A DNA stretch of 64,000 bases. Origin: JBDOQU01 sp039839375 (GTDB lineage: Bacteria > Pseudomonadota > Alphaproteobacteria > DSM-16000 > Inquilinaceae). Shown piece by piece: positions 17,030-26,304 of this stretch. The DNA lies in NCBI RefSeq assembly GCF_039839375.1, contig NZ_JBDOQU010000006.1, forward strand, positions 62,001-126,000, given 5' to 3'. Below the pieces are notes generated by a model, which did no database searches, was not told where the DNA came from, and saw only the letters and a program-made list of their open reading frames with translations. A program made the translations under genes and the position numbers. Position 1 is the stretch's first letter. Every line of letters starts with the position of its first letter.

Positions 17030-18138
17030 CCCAGACACCCATCCCCTACCTATTCCTGCGCGGCGGCACGTCGCGCGGGCCCTACTTCCGCCGCGAGGAT
17101 CTGCCCCAGGATCGCGACAAGCTGGCCGAAGTGCTGATGGCCGTGATCGGTGCGGGCCATCCGCTCAACATCGACGGCATCGGCGGCGGCAACGCCGTGA
17201 CCACCAAGGTCGCCATGTTGTCGCGCTCCGGCAGCGAAGATGCCGACGTGGACTATTTCTTCGCCCAGCTTTCGGTCGAGAAACGGGAGGTCGATTTCAG
17301 GCCCACCTGCGGCAATATCCTCGTTGGCGTCGGGCCGGCCGCGATCGAGATGGGGCTGATCCCCGCCCGAGATGGCGAAACGAGCCTGCGCATTCGCGCC
17401 GTCAACACAGGCGCTCTTGTCGAAGCCCGCGTCCAGACGCCCGGGGGCAGGGTCGAATATGCCGGCGAGACGGCCATCGACGGCGTGCCGGGCGTCGCCG
17501 CGCCCATCTTAGTCAGCTTCCTCAATGTCGCCGGCACCAGTTGCGGCGCCATGCTGCCCACAGGCAACACGCGCGACATGATCGACGGCGTCGAAATCAC
17601 CTGCATGGACGTGGCGATGCCCATGGCCATTGCCCGCGCCGATGCATTCGGCCTGACCGGACATGAAACCGTGGCCGAGCTGGAAGCCAACCGGGATTTC
17701 TATGCCCGGATGGAACCGATCCGCATCGAGGCGGGACGGCGCATGGGGCTGGGAGACGTGTCGAAATCCGTCACACCGAAATTCGGCGTGATCGCGCCGG
17801 CGCGCGGGAATGGCGTCATCGCGGCGCGCTATTTCATGCCCTGGGCCTGCCATCCATCGCTGGCCGTCACCGGTTCGCAATGCATCGCGGCATGCGCCCT
17901 GACCCCGGGAACCGTCGCGGAGGGGCTGGGACGCATGCCCGACGGGAGCCCGGTCCTGATGCGCATCGAACACCCGATGGGATCGATCGAAGTGACAGTT
18001 GACTATGAGAATGGAGATCCGGAAGGCTTCCGGATCAAATCCGCCGGCCTTGTCCGCACCGCCCGGCTGATCGCCCGTGGCGAAGTGATGGTCCCCGCGA
18101 ACATCCTTCCCGTAACCGGGCTGACGAACCAGGCATGA
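17026..18138 (+). CDS. PrpF-family isomerase (aconitate/oxalomesaconate isomerase-like)
   Basis: This 370-residue cytosolic protein has the two-domain diaminopimelate-epimerase-like fold of PrpF/GalD/LigU. Typical blocks are FLRGGTSRGPYF, DGIGGGNAVTTKVAML, TCGNILVGVGPAAIE and MLPTGN. Relatives move double bonds or tautomerise unsaturated tricarboxylates: PrpF on 2-methylaconitate, GalD on 4-oxalomesaconate. It is coupled by ATGA overlaps both to the transporter gene and to the TPP enzyme. A second, clearly divergent PrpF-family gene lies at 28663-29727, so this copy probably serves another substrate, for instance aconitate from the TcuAB reaction. Confidence 0.85.
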   Translation: MTQTPIPYLFLRGGTSRGPYFRREDLPQDRDKLAEVLMAVIGAGHPLNIDGIGGGNAVTTKVAMLSRSGSEDADVDYFFAQLSVEKREVDFRPTCGNILVGVGPAAIEMGLIPARDGETSLRIRAVNTGALVEARVQTPGGRVEYAGETAIDGVPGVAAPILVSFLNVAGTSCGAMLPTGNTRDMIDGVEITCMDVAMPMAIARADAFGLTGHETVAELEANRDFYARMEPIRIEAGRRMGLGDVSKSVTPKFGVIAPARGNGVIAARYFMPWACHPSLAVTGSQCIAACALTPGTVAEGLGRMPDGSPVLMRIEHPMGSIEVTVDYENGDPEGFRIKSAGLVRTARLIARGEVMVPANILPVTGLTNQA

Positions 18139-19787
18139 ACAAGAAGACTTACGAAGTCCTTGCCGAGACATTCCGGCGGGAGGACATCGACACCTGCTTC
18201 GCGCTGCTTGGCGACGCCAACATGAACTGGGCCACATCCCTTGCCGGGATGGGCGTGCGCATGATCTATGTCCGGCACGAACATTGCGCCGTAGCCGCCG
18301 CCATGGCCTATGCCCGCAAGACAGGCAAGGTCGGCGTCGCCACGGTGACCTGCGGCCCCGGCCTCACCCAGATCATGACCGCCCTGCCCGCGGCGGTGCG
18401 GGCCAATCTGCCGCTGGTGGTTTTCGCCGGCGAAGCGCCCTTGAAATCGGGCTGGTACAACCAGGGCATCGAACAGGCGCCGTTTATCACGGCGACGGGC
18501 GCGACCTATCACGCGCTTCACCACCCGGCGCGCATGCCGGACGCCATTCGGGATGCATTCCTGGAGGCCCGCACCATGTGCAGGCCCGTCGTGCTCGGCG
18601 TGCCATTCGATCTGCAGGACCGTCCATGGGAAGGCGACTTGTCCCTGCCCGCGCCCTCGGCCGAACTGGTTCCCCAGGTCGGGCCGATCCCTCCCCACCC
18701 CGACGACATCGCCCGTGCCGTGGAGAGGATCCGCGACGCGAGACGCATCGTGGTGATGGCCGGCATGGGCGCGGTGCTTGCCGGCGCAGGGGCCGCCTGC
18801 CGCCGGCTCGCCCAACGATGCGACGCGCTGCTCGCCACCACGCTTCCCGCGCGCGGCCTGTTCCACAGCGATCCCTACTGCCTCGGGATCGCTGGGGGTT
18901 TCTCGTCGGAAGCAGGCCGGAAACTGATGGGAGAGGCCGATCTGGTCATCGCCGTCGGCTCGATCCTGGCCCAGCACAACGCGGATGACAGCAAGCTCTT
19001 CGGACAGGCCCATGTGCTGCAAATCGACATCAAGCCGCTTACCGTGAGCCAGGCGCGGATTGCCGCCGACAGCCACATACGCGCCGACGCGCGGCTGGGA
19101 GTCGAAGCCCTGGCGGCCGCCACGGAACGGCGTCCCGTGACATGGCGGAGTGAAGAAACCGCGCGGTTCATCCGCGAGACCCCCGCCGACGCCGAACCTT
19201 TCCCGATCGAGCCGGACGTCCACGATCCCCGGGGAGTCGTCGCGGCGCTCGAATCGGCTCTGCCGCAAGAGTGGGAAATGGTGAACTCCTCCGGCCATTG
19301 CTCCTATTTCTTCGCGCAGATGCCGTCCCGGCCTCAGGATCGGTTCCTGACGATCCGCGAGTTCGGCGCGATCGGGAACGGCATATCCTTTGCGATGGGT
19401 GTTGCGGCGGCCCGCCCGGACAGTACGGTGGTGCTGTTCGACGGCGATGGCAGCCTGATGATGCATGTCCAGGAGATCGAGACTATCGTGCGGCATGGCC
19501 TCAACGTGCTGATATGCGTGCTTAATGATGGCGCTTACGGGTCGGAAATCCACAAGCTGCGCTCCGAAGGGCTTTCAGATGAGGGCGCGGTGTTCGGCAG
19601 GCCCGATTTCGCGGCGATCGCACGGGGATTCGGGGCAGAGGGCGAACGCGTGACGAATCTGTCCGTGCTGCCCGGCCTGATCGATAAATTCAGTCGAACC
19701 GGCGGTGCGGCCGTCTGGGATTTCCCCGTCTCCGACAAGGTTCTTTCGCCGGTCATTCGCCGCGCCCATGGGAAAGGCAAGCACTAG
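18135..19787 (+). CDS. TPP-dependent enzyme of acetolactate synthase family, substrate unknown
   Basis: This 550-residue thiamine diphosphate enzyme has the PYR domain with Glu49 in YVRHEHCAVAAAMAYA. The PP domain has the FDGDGSLMMHVQE motif and a downstream NDGAYG. The sequence departs from true acetohydroxyacid synthases: the N-terminus reads FALLGDANMNW instead of the usual FGxPG. The family includes decarboxylases, carboligases and C-C lyases acting on 2-oxo acids. Overlapping translation with the PrpF-like gene upstream and immediate junction with a hydroxyacid dehydrogenase downstream suggest consecutive steps in one pathway. The exact reaction cannot be assigned. Confidence 0.82.
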   Translation: MNKKTYEVLAETFRREDIDTCFALLGDANMNWATSLAGMGVRMIYVRHEHCAVAAAMAYARKTGKVGVATVTCGPGLTQIMTALPAAVRANLPLVVFAGEAPLKSGWYNQGIEQAPFITATGATYHALHHPARMPDAIRDAFLEARTMCRPVVLGVPFDLQDRPWEGDLSLPAPSAELVPQVGPIPPHPDDIARAVERIRDARRIVVMAGMGAVLAGAGAACRRLAQRCDALLATTLPARGLFHSDPYCLGIAGGFSSEAGRKLMGEADLVIAVGSILAQHNADDSKLFGQAHVLQIDIKPLTVSQARIAADSHIRADARLGVEALAAATERRPVTWRSEETARFIRETPADAEPFPIEPDVHDPRGVVAALESALPQEWEMVNSSGHCSYFFAQMPSRPQDRFLTIREFGAIGNGISFAMGVAAARPDSTVVLFDGDGSLMMHVQEIETIVRHGLNVLICVLNDGAYGSEIHKLRSEGLSDEGAVFGRPDFAAIARGFGAEGERVTNLSVLPGLIDKFSRTGGAAVWDFPVSDKVLSPVIRRAHGKGKH

Positions 19788-20777
19788 GTGAAAGTCCACA
19801 TCCTAGACGACTGGTTCGACACCTTGCGCACCCTGCCGTCCTTCGCACGGCTAGCGGGTCACGAGGTCACCGTATGGAACGATCATGAGGAGGATGTCGG
19901 CGGGCTCGCCGCACGCCTTGCGGATGCGGATGCGTTGGTGCTCTTTCGTGAGCGCACGGCGATCACTGCCGAGCTTCTGGACCGGCTGCCGGCCCTGCGT
20001 CTCATCAGTCAGCGCAGCGTCTATCCCCACATCGACGTGGCCGCCTGCACACGAAACGGCGTGTTGCTGTGCTCCAACATGCACGGGGACGCGCCCTCCA
20101 TCGCGGCGGCCGAGCTTACTTTCGCGCTGATCCTGGCCTCCGCGCGTCAACTGCCGCAGCAGGTGGAATCGCTCAAGGCCGGCAAATGGCAGCTGGCGCC
20201 GGGTCAAACGCTGGCCGGACGCAGGCTGGGTCTCTACGGTTTTGGAAGGATCGGAAAACAGGTGGCGCACTATGCGCGGGCTTTCGGTATGGAAGTCGTA
20301 TGGTGGGCGTCGCCGGCGGGCCGGGTGCGGGCCATGGCCGCCGGCGAAACGATAGCGGACAGTCGCGAGGCCTTCTTCGCGGAAAGCGACTTCGTGAGCC
20401 TGCACGTCCGGTTGAAGCCCGAAACGCGCGGCATCGTCACGGCGACGGACCTGCTGGCCATGAAGCCTTCGGCAAGCTTCATCAATACATCCCGCGCCGC
20501 GCTGGTCGAGGACGGCGCGCTGTTGGCCGCGCTCCAGGCCGGCCGGCCTGGACGGCTTGCGCTTGACGTGTTCGACCGCGAGCCGCTGACGGACATTTCG
20601 GACCCCCTTGTCGCCCATCCCTCCGTCATCGCCACGCCGCATATCGGTTTCGTCACGGAAGACGAGCTGGATGCCCAGTTTTCCGACATCTACGACCAGA
20701 TCGTCGCCTATGACGAAGGCAAGCCGATCCACATGGTCAATCCCGAAGCCTGGTCCGGAAATCAGGCCGACGGATGA
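19788..20777 (+). CDS. D-2-hydroxyacid dehydrogenase (NAD-dependent), pathway-linked
   Basis: This 329-residue dehydrogenase has the Rossmann motif GFGRIG and the catalytic residues Arg in FINTSRAALVED, Glu in FDREPLTD and His in IATPHIGFVT. It is not a close copy of the dehydrogenase at 718-1665. It starts at GTG 19788, directly after the TAG of the TPP-enzyme gene, so the two are almost certainly co-translated. It would reduce a 2-oxo acid released by, or oxidise a 2-hydroxy acid feeding, the TPP enzyme. It ends 11 bases before the convergent LysR gene. Confidence 0.88.
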   Translation: MKVHILDDWFDTLRTLPSFARLAGHEVTVWNDHEEDVGGLAARLADADALVLFRERTAITAELLDRLPALRLISQRSVYPHIDVAACTRNGVLLCSNMHGDAPSIAAAELTFALILASARQLPQQVESLKAGKWQLAPGQTLAGRRLGLYGFGRIGKQVAHYARAFGMEVVWWASPAGRVRAMAAGETIADSREAFFAESDFVSLHVRLKPETRGIVTATDLLAMKPSASFINTSRAALVEDGALLAALQAGRPGRLALDVFDREPLTDISDPLVAHPSVIATPHIGFVTEDELDAQFSDIYDQIVAYDEGKPIHMVNPEAWSGNQADG

Positions 20778-20788
20778 CGCCGCCATGC

Positions 20789-21685
20789 TCAGCCATAGGC
20801 CTCGGCGAGCCGTTCGCAGATCATCGCGAGCAAGGTCTCGGCCGGCTGGGACAAGGGCACGCCGCGCCGCTGCACCGCCACGATGTTGCGCGAAAGGTCG
20901 ACATCGGCGAAGGGCAGTCCGACAAGTTCATGAGCCGCGGAATGCATTGTGAGGCGCGGCAGGACCGTGACCGCCGTCCCCGCCGCGACGAGCTTCATCG
21001 CCGTCACGGCGTTCTGAACCTCAAACCGCCAGTCCAGCCTCTTGCTCAATTCCCCGAGCGATTCTTCGATGAGCTGCCGGTTGGTCGATTGAGTGCGAAT
21101 GCGCACCAGCGGTTCGCCCTGCAAATCGCAGCGCCTGGCCGTCTTTTGCCCGGCGAGTCTGTGGTTGCGGCCGACCAGCATGACATAGGGTTCCGTGCAT
21201 AGATGCCGGACCTCGACATCCAATGGCGTGGCGCCGGTGATTGTGATCCCGAATTCGGCGTCTCCCCGCTGCACCAGTTCGACGACCGTGGCGGCCAGGT
21301 GATCGAGAAGCACGATCTGCAATCCGGGATGGGCTTGGGAGAATGTGCGCATGATTCCGGGCAGGAAGTATCCTGCTATCGTCGGAACGCAGGCAAAGAC
21401 GACCTTGCGCATGGCTTCACGGCCGCTGTCGCGCACCTTGCCATAGAGGTCCGCAAGCGTTTCGAGCTGACTGCATACCTGCGGCAGCAGATCCTGGCCG
21501 GCGATGGTGAGCGAAACTTCCCTGGAAGTTCGAACAAGAAGCCTGGTCCCCAGATCTTCCTCGATCTTTCGAATGCGATGGCTCAGCGCCGTCTGCGTCA
21601 GATTGAGACGCGCTGCCGCCCTGGAAAAGCTGCCCAGCTGGGCGACCGCGACAAACGCCTCAAGACCGAGGTAATCCACCCTCAT
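20789..21685 (-). CDS. LysR family transcriptional regulator
   Basis: This 298-residue regulator has an N-terminal helix-turn-helix LEAFVAVAQLGSFSRAAARLNLTQTALSHRIRKIE and a C-terminal effector domain of the periplasmic-binding type. The start is ATG 21685 (MRVDYLGLE), which begins the family alignment; the ORF extends 21 residues upstream without support. It diverges from the TauE/SafE-like gene, 86 bases apart, and converges on the dehydrogenase gene. It could control the exporter, the upstream tricarboxylate operon, or both; TcuR of Salmonella is also a LysR protein. Confidence 0.92.
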   Translation of the reverse strand: MRVDYLGLEAFVAVAQLGSFSRAAARLNLTQTALSHRIRKIEEDLGTRLLVRTSREVSLTIAGQDLLPQVCSQLETLADLYGKVRDSGREAMRKVVFACVPTIAGYFLPGIMRTFSQAHPGLQIVLLDHLAATVVELVQRGDAEFGITITGATPLDVEVRHLCTEPYVMLVGRNHRLAGQKTARRCDLQGEPLVRIRTQSTNRQLIEESLGELSKRLDWRFEVQNAVTAMKLVAAGTAVTVLPRLTMHSAAHELVGLPFADVDLSRNIVAVQRRGVPLSQPAETLLAMICERLAEAYG

Positions 21686-21771
21686 CGGCCGCCCCTCCCG
21701 TTCCGTCCCGCCCTGGCGAAAATCGCATACGCACTCCGCCACCGACAAGCGCGTCCACCCTATCTGATCCC

Positions 21772-22536
21772 ATGAACGGCGGCATGATCGTGACCGACCT
21801 GCTTATGCCTCCGGGCATGGAACCCTTGATTGCGGCGGTGCTGCTGGGAACCAGCCTGACGGCTTCGTTCGTCACCATCGCCTTCGGCATCGGAGGAGGA
21901 ATGCTCCTGCTGGCGGTCATGGCCAGCCTCGTTCCGCCGACAGCCCTGATACCGGTGCATGGCCTCGTGCAGTTCGGATCGAACTTCGGGCGCACCCTTC
22001 TCATGTTCCGCTACATCTCATGGCGTCACATCCTGACCTTCACCATCGGCTCCCTGGTGGGCGTCGCGGCCGGCGGCGCCATCGCCTTCAACCTTCCCCC
22101 AGCCATTGTCCAGATCGGCGTGGGGTTATTCGTGATCTGGTCGGTCTTCGTTCATCCGCCGCGATGGCTTCGCGAGATACCGATCCTGACCGGCGCGGTA
22201 TCGAGTTTTCTCACCATGTTCTTCGGGGCGACGGGTCCGTTTGTCGCGACCTTGAGCAAATCGCTGGCGCTCGACCGGCACCGTCATGTCGCCACTCACG
22301 GCGCCTTCATGACCATCCAGCACCTGCTGAAGACATTCATGTTCGGCTTCATCGGCTTCGCCTTCGGTCCCTGGCTCGGCTTCACCATCGCCATGATCGT
22401 CGCCGGAGCGATAGGAACGCTGCTCGGGCGGCTGGTGCTGAACCGGATTTCAGACCAGCGATTTCGTTTGGCGCTCAACGTGATCCTCGTTGTGCTGGCG
22501 CTGCGGCTCATCATCAGCGGCATGGCCGCCATATAG
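21772..22536 (+). CDS. TauE/SafE family membrane transporter
   Basis: This 254-residue inner-membrane protein has about eight hydrophobic segments. The family motif blocks are TIAFGIGGGMLLLAVMASLVP at the N-terminus and the second-half repeat TGAVSSFLTMFFGATGPFVATL. TauE/SafE proteins export sulfite, sulfoacetate or other organic anions; several move carboxylates. It diverges from the LysR gene at 20789-21685, the usual sign of local control. The substrate is unknown. It may relieve build-up of an acid intermediate from the neighbouring pathway. Confidence 0.87.
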   Translation: MNGGMIVTDLLMPPGMEPLIAAVLLGTSLTASFVTIAFGIGGGMLLLAVMASLVPPTALIPVHGLVQFGSNFGRTLLMFRYISWRHILTFTIGSLVGVAAGGAIAFNLPPAIVQIGVGLFVIWSVFVHPPRWLREIPILTGAVSSFLTMFFGATGPFVATLSKSLALDRHRHVATHGAFMTIQHLLKTFMFGFIGFAFGPWLGFTIAMIVAGAIGTLLGRLVLNRISDQRFRLALNVILVVLALRLIISGMAAI

Positions 22537-22618
22537 CCGCACCGAACGCCGAAACCTGTCCGCCGTTGAATGAATGTTCAGGGTCCGGTCCCTGGCTCCA
22601 GTCCACCATCGCCTTGAA

Positions 22619-22656
22619 TTTATACGATCGTACAATTTTCTAGACAACTGTATAAA
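22619..22656. promoter_or_regulatory. inverted repeats before tetR, candidate operator/promoter
   Basis: This AT-rich island in GC-rich DNA starts with TTTATAC (22619-22625) and ends with GTATAAA (22650-22656), an exact inverted pair. The left arm also contains the perfect 10-base palindrome TACGATCGTA (22623-22632). It lies 45-82 bases upstream of the tetR start. TetR-family genes are commonly autoregulated through such sites, and the downstream TAXI-TRAP operon is likely read from the same promoter. Confidence 0.55.
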
Positions 22657-22700
22657 TCACTGCCATGGTCCTCGTCCCGAAAGCAAGGAGATGAAGGCCG

Positions 22701-23372
22701 ATGGCTCACGCTGACACGCGAAGCGCGATCCTCGAAGCGGCGGAAAAGCTGTTCTCCGAACGCGGTTTCGGCGCCGTCGCCCTGCGTGAGATCGCGCGCG
22801 AGGCGGGCGCCAATGTCGGCAGCGTCACCTATCATTTCGGCACCAAGCTGGGCGTTCTGGAGGCGATCTACAGCCGCCACACCCGCCCGATGAACCATCG
22901 CAGGCTGGAACTGATGGCCGAGGCCCGGCGGATCGCCGATCCGGACCAGCGGCTGATGGCGATCCTGCGCGCCTATGTCATCCCGGCATTCACCTCATCC
23001 GACGACCCGGCCGGTGGCGGCGCGCGCTTCACGCGTCTACGCGCGATGCTGTCGGCGGACGGCACCGCCGAGGTCAGGAAGATCATCGCCGGGGCGTTCG
23101 ACGAGATCAGCCGGGCCTTCATCGACGCAATCGCCGGCTGCCTGCCGGGCGCGCGCCGTGAGGATATCGTCTGGCGCAGCCAATTCCTGCTGGGCGCCCT
23201 CTACTACACGCTCGTGGTCCCGGAACGCGTCAGCCGCCTGTCGGACGGGGCGGCCGACGGGCACGACCATGAGCGGGCGATCGCGGAGGTCGTCGAAGCA
23301 AGCTTCGTCACCTTCCGCGCCCTCGCCCGGCCAGAGGCGGCGAAGACGCCGCAATATTCAGTCGCCGACTGA
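22701..23372 (+). CDS. TetR/AcrR family transcriptional regulator
   Basis: This 223-residue regulator has an N-terminal helix-turn-helix (ILEAAEKLFSERGFGAVALREIAREAGANVGSVTYHFGTK) and a helical ligand domain. AAGGAG lies ten bases before the ATG. It is the first gene before the transporter and catabolic genes that run to 30625, all on the plus strand, with a 30-base gap to the binding protein. It is inferred to sense the imported substrate or a pathway intermediate and to control the whole unit. The ligand domain cannot be matched to a specific compound. Confidence 0.92.
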   Translation: MAHADTRSAILEAAEKLFSERGFGAVALREIAREAGANVGSVTYHFGTKLGVLEAIYSRHTRPMNHRRLELMAEARRIADPDQRLMAILRAYVIPAFTSSDDPAGGGARFTRLRAMLSADGTAEVRKIIAGAFDEISRAFIDAIAGCLPGARREDIVWRSQFLLGALYYTLVVPERVSRLSDGAADGHDHERAIAEVVEASFVTFRALARPEAAKTPQYSVAD

Positions 23373-23402
23373 TCAATCAACCAACCAATGGGAGGAAAGA
23401 AA

Positions 23403-24335
23403 ATGAACCTGAAGACGAAATTCATCGGCACGATGATCGCCGCGACCCTGTCCGCGACGCCGGCGCTGGCGCAGGAACGGGTGTCGATCGGCACCGGCGG
23501 CACCGGCGGCCTGTTCTACGTCATCGGCGCGGGCATGGCGGAGATCATCAACATATATCTGGAGGATACGACCGCGCGGGCCGAGGTCACCGGAGCTTCG
23601 GTCGAGAACATCCATCGGGTCGCCGCGGACCAGATGATCCTCGGCCTTTCGTCCTCATCGACGCTTTTCGAGGCGAAGAACGGCCAGGGGCCGTTCGAGG
23701 AGCCGCAGCCCGTCGCCGCCGTCGCCTATCTCTATCCCGCGGTGCTGCAGATCGCGACGATCGAGGGCACGGGCATCGAGACGATGGAGGATCTCGCCGG
23801 GAAGCGCGTCAATCTGGGGCCGCCGGGCAGCAACTCTGCCGTGCTGTCGCAGCGCCTGCTGGAAGCCTACGGCGTGTTCGACGAAGGGACGGCGCAGTTT
23901 CTTTCCTACAGCGAGGGGACGAACGCCCTGATCAACGGCACGGTCGATGCGGCGGTGGTGCTTGCCGGCGCGCCCACCTCGACGCTGATCGACCTCGGCG
24001 CCCAGGAGGATATGCGGCTTCTTTCGATCGACGCGGAGAAGGTCGCGGACCTGCTGGAGGAATACCCCTTCTACCAGATCCACGACATCAAGGCCGGCAC
24101 CTATGAGGACCAGGACGAGCCGGTCACGGTCATCAACGATCCGGCGACCCTGTTCACCAACGAAGACGCTCCCGACGAGCTGATCTACGGCATCACGCGG
24201 ACGATCTTCGAGCATCTGCCGGAGTTGGGCGAAATCCATCCGCAAGCGAAGGCGATCTCGCTGGAAACGGCGACGAACACGCCCATCGCCCTTCATCCGG
24301 GGGCGGAGCACTTCTTCACGGAAGCCACCAACTAA
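23403..24335 (+). CDS. TAXI-family TRAP transporter solute-binding protein
   Basis: This 310-residue periplasmic binding protein has a signal peptide cleaved near ALAQ. The mature start VSIGTGGTGGLFYVIGAGMAEIIN is the hallmark of the TAXI group of TRAP receptors, followed by GASVENIHRVAADQMILGL and the VNLGPPGSNSAVLSQRLLEAYG block. ATG 23403 follows GGGAGGAAAG; the five residues before it in the ORF are excluded. Known TAXI receptors bind dicarboxylates or glutamate-like ligands. The downstream genes point to PDC or a related oxo-tricarboxylate here, which is inference. Confidence 0.92.
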   Translation: MNLKTKFIGTMIAATLSATPALAQERVSIGTGGTGGLFYVIGAGMAEIINIYLEDTTARAEVTGASVENIHRVAADQMILGLSSSSTLFEAKNGQGPFEEPQPVAAVAYLYPAVLQIATIEGTGIETMEDLAGKRVNLGPPGSNSAVLSQRLLEAYGVFDEGTAQFLSYSEGTNALINGTVDAAVVLAGAPTSTLIDLGAQEDMRLLSIDAEKVADLLEEYPFYQIHDIKAGTYEDQDEPVTVINDPATLFTNEDAPDELIYGITRTIFEHLPELGEIHPQAKAISLETATNTPIALHPGAEHFFTEATN

Positions 24336-24354
24336 CCGGACCGGTATCCTCATC

Positions 24355-26304
24355 ATGTCGGCATTCCTCGATCATCTCCGCCTGCAATTGCCGGCGGAGC
24401 GAGGGAAGGGAGAAGCGGCCATCGTGTCGCTTCTCTTCACCCTCTTCGCCGCGCTGGCGACCGGCCTGGTCATCTATGGCGCCTATTTCGGCGGCATCAC
24501 CGCCCTGATCCTGCGGTCGCTGTTTTTCTCAGCGGTTTCCGCCGCGGGGCTGCTCTATGTCGGAGCGAAGGTGGAGAATAGCGCGGGCAGGCTGCTCTGC
24601 TACGTCCTCGCCGCCTTCGCGGTCGTTCCCGGCCTCCATCTCTCGCAATCCTATGTCGACATCCTCATGCGCGGCGCGATGGCGACGGCGACGGACGAAT
24701 GGGTATTCCTCGGGCTGATGGCCGTCATTCTCGTGCTGGTCAGGCTCTCGCTGGGCCGGGCGCTGGTCATCCTCATACTGGTCGCGCTGGCCTACGCCTA
24801 CTTCGGATATCTGATTCCCGGCAAGTACGGCCATGGCGGCTATGACCTTCCGCGCCTGACCTCGACGCTTCTCCTTTCCACGGAAGGAGTCTTCGGCCTG
24901 CCGATGGGCGTGGCGGTCGAATACATCTTCCTGTTCGCGCTGCTGGGCACCTTCCTGATGAGGATCGGCACCGGCGAGGTGTTCGTCGACATCGCGCGCG
25001 GCGTCACCGGCCGCGTGCAGGGCGGGCCGGGCCTGTCCGCCGTAGTCTCCAGCACGCTGCTGGGCATGATCAACGGCAGCGCGGTCGCCAATGTGGTGAC
25101 CACGGGCACCTTCACCATTCCGCTGATGAAGCGCGTCGGCTACAGCGCCACGGTGGCGGGCGCCATCGAGGCCGCGGCATCCTCGGCCGGGCAGATCCTG
25201 CCGCCGATCATGGGAGCGGCCGCCTTCCTCATGGCCGAGATCATCGGCGTTCCCTACGGGCAGATCGCGCTGGCGGCTCTGGTCCCCGGCCTGCTCTACG
25301 TCCTGGCGCTGCTGGTCGCGGTGCGGCTGGAAGCCGGCCGGCTGAACATCGCGCGGGACGACGGCGCGGGTCTGGCGCTGCTGAAGGAAACGCTGCTGCG
25401 CCGGGGCTATCTCCTGCTGCCGCTGGTCGGGCTGGTGGCCCTGCTGGTCATGGGCTTCACGCCGACCCGCGCGGCGGTGCTGTGCCTGGCCTTCGGGCTG
25501 CTCATCTCCCCCTGGCGGCGTGAGACGCGGGTCGGGCTGACGGACCTTCTGGTCGTGTGCCGCGACACGCTGGTCTCCACCGCGCCGATCGTGGCGGCCG
25601 TGGCGGCGGCGGGGGCGGTGATCGGCGTCCTCAACCTGACCGGGCTCGGGCTCATGCTGTCGGGCATGATCGTCGAAGTCGGAGGCAGCCAGATCTGGCT
25701 GATCCTGGTGCTGACGGCGATGACATCCTTCGTGCTGGGCATGGGGCTGCCGACATCGGCCGCCTACCTGCTGCTGGCGGTACTGGTGGCTCCGGCGCTC
25801 ACGCGGCTGGGCGTGCCGGCGATCGTCGCGCACATGTTCATCTTCTACTACGGGCTGGTCTCCGCGATCACCCCGCCGGTCGCGCTCGCCGCCTACGCGG
25901 CGGCCAGCATCTCCGGCGGAGACGCCAACAAGACGGCCGTGGAGGCGGTTCGCCTGGGCTTCGTGAAGCTGCTCGTGCCGTTCCTCTTCGTCACCATGCC
26001 CGGCCTCCTGATGATCGGCAGCGGCGGGCAGATCGCGCTTTCCATCCTGTTCGCGGTGATCGGCGTGACCGGACTGACCATCGCCTTCGCGGGCTGGCTG
26101 GGGCGGCCCATGGGCGGCGGCGCCAGGACCCTCATGGCGCTGGCCTCGCTCCTGACGCTGTGGCCGACCGACGTCGCCTCGACCGATGTCCTTTCGGTGG
26201 CTGCACGGCTTTGCGGCATGGCGCTGCTGGCGTGGCTCGTCTTCCGGGAGGTCGCCGGATCGGCTTCCATCTCCCTGCCCGGCGCAAGCAAGAAGGCTTC
26301 CTGA
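24355..26304 (+). CDS. TRAP transporter fused permease (DctQM type)
   Basis: This 649-residue membrane protein has about sixteen hydrophobic segments. The first 160 residues correspond to the small four-helix (DctQ-like) subunit and the rest to the 12-helix DctM domain, including GMINGSAVANVVTTGTFTIP and GLPTSAAYLLLAVLVAPAL. Such fused permeases are the standard partners of TAXI receptors. It lies 19 bases after the receptor gene, and its TGA shares one base with the next ATG. Transport would be driven by a sodium or proton gradient. Confidence 0.92.
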   Translation: MSAFLDHLRLQLPAERGKGEAAIVSLLFTLFAALATGLVIYGAYFGGITALILRSLFFSAVSAAGLLYVGAKVENSAGRLLCYVLAAFAVVPGLHLSQSYVDILMRGAMATATDEWVFLGLMAVILVLVRLSLGRALVILILVALAYAYFGYLIPGKYGHGGYDLPRLTSTLLLSTEGVFGLPMGVAVEYIFLFALLGTFLMRIGTGEVFVDIARGVTGRVQGGPGLSAVVSSTLLGMINGSAVANVVTTGTFTIPLMKRVGYSATVAGAIEAAASSAGQILPPIMGAAAFLMAEIIGVPYGQIALAALVPGLLYVLALLVAVRLEAGRLNIARDDGAGLALLKETLLRRGYLLLPLVGLVALLVMGFTPTRAAVLCLAFGLLISPWRRETRVGLTDLLVVCRDTLVSTAPIVAAVAAAGAVIGVLNLTGLGLMLSGMIVEVGGSQIWLILVLTAMTSFVLGMGLPTSAAYLLLAVLVAPALTRLGVPAIVAHMFIFYYGLVSAITPPVALAAYAAASISGGDANKTAVEAVRLGFVKLLVPFLFVTMPGLLMIGSGGQIALSILFAVIGVTGLTIAFAGWLGRPMGGGARTLMALASLLTLWPTDVASTDVLSVAARLCGMALLAWLVFREVAGSASISLPGASKKAS

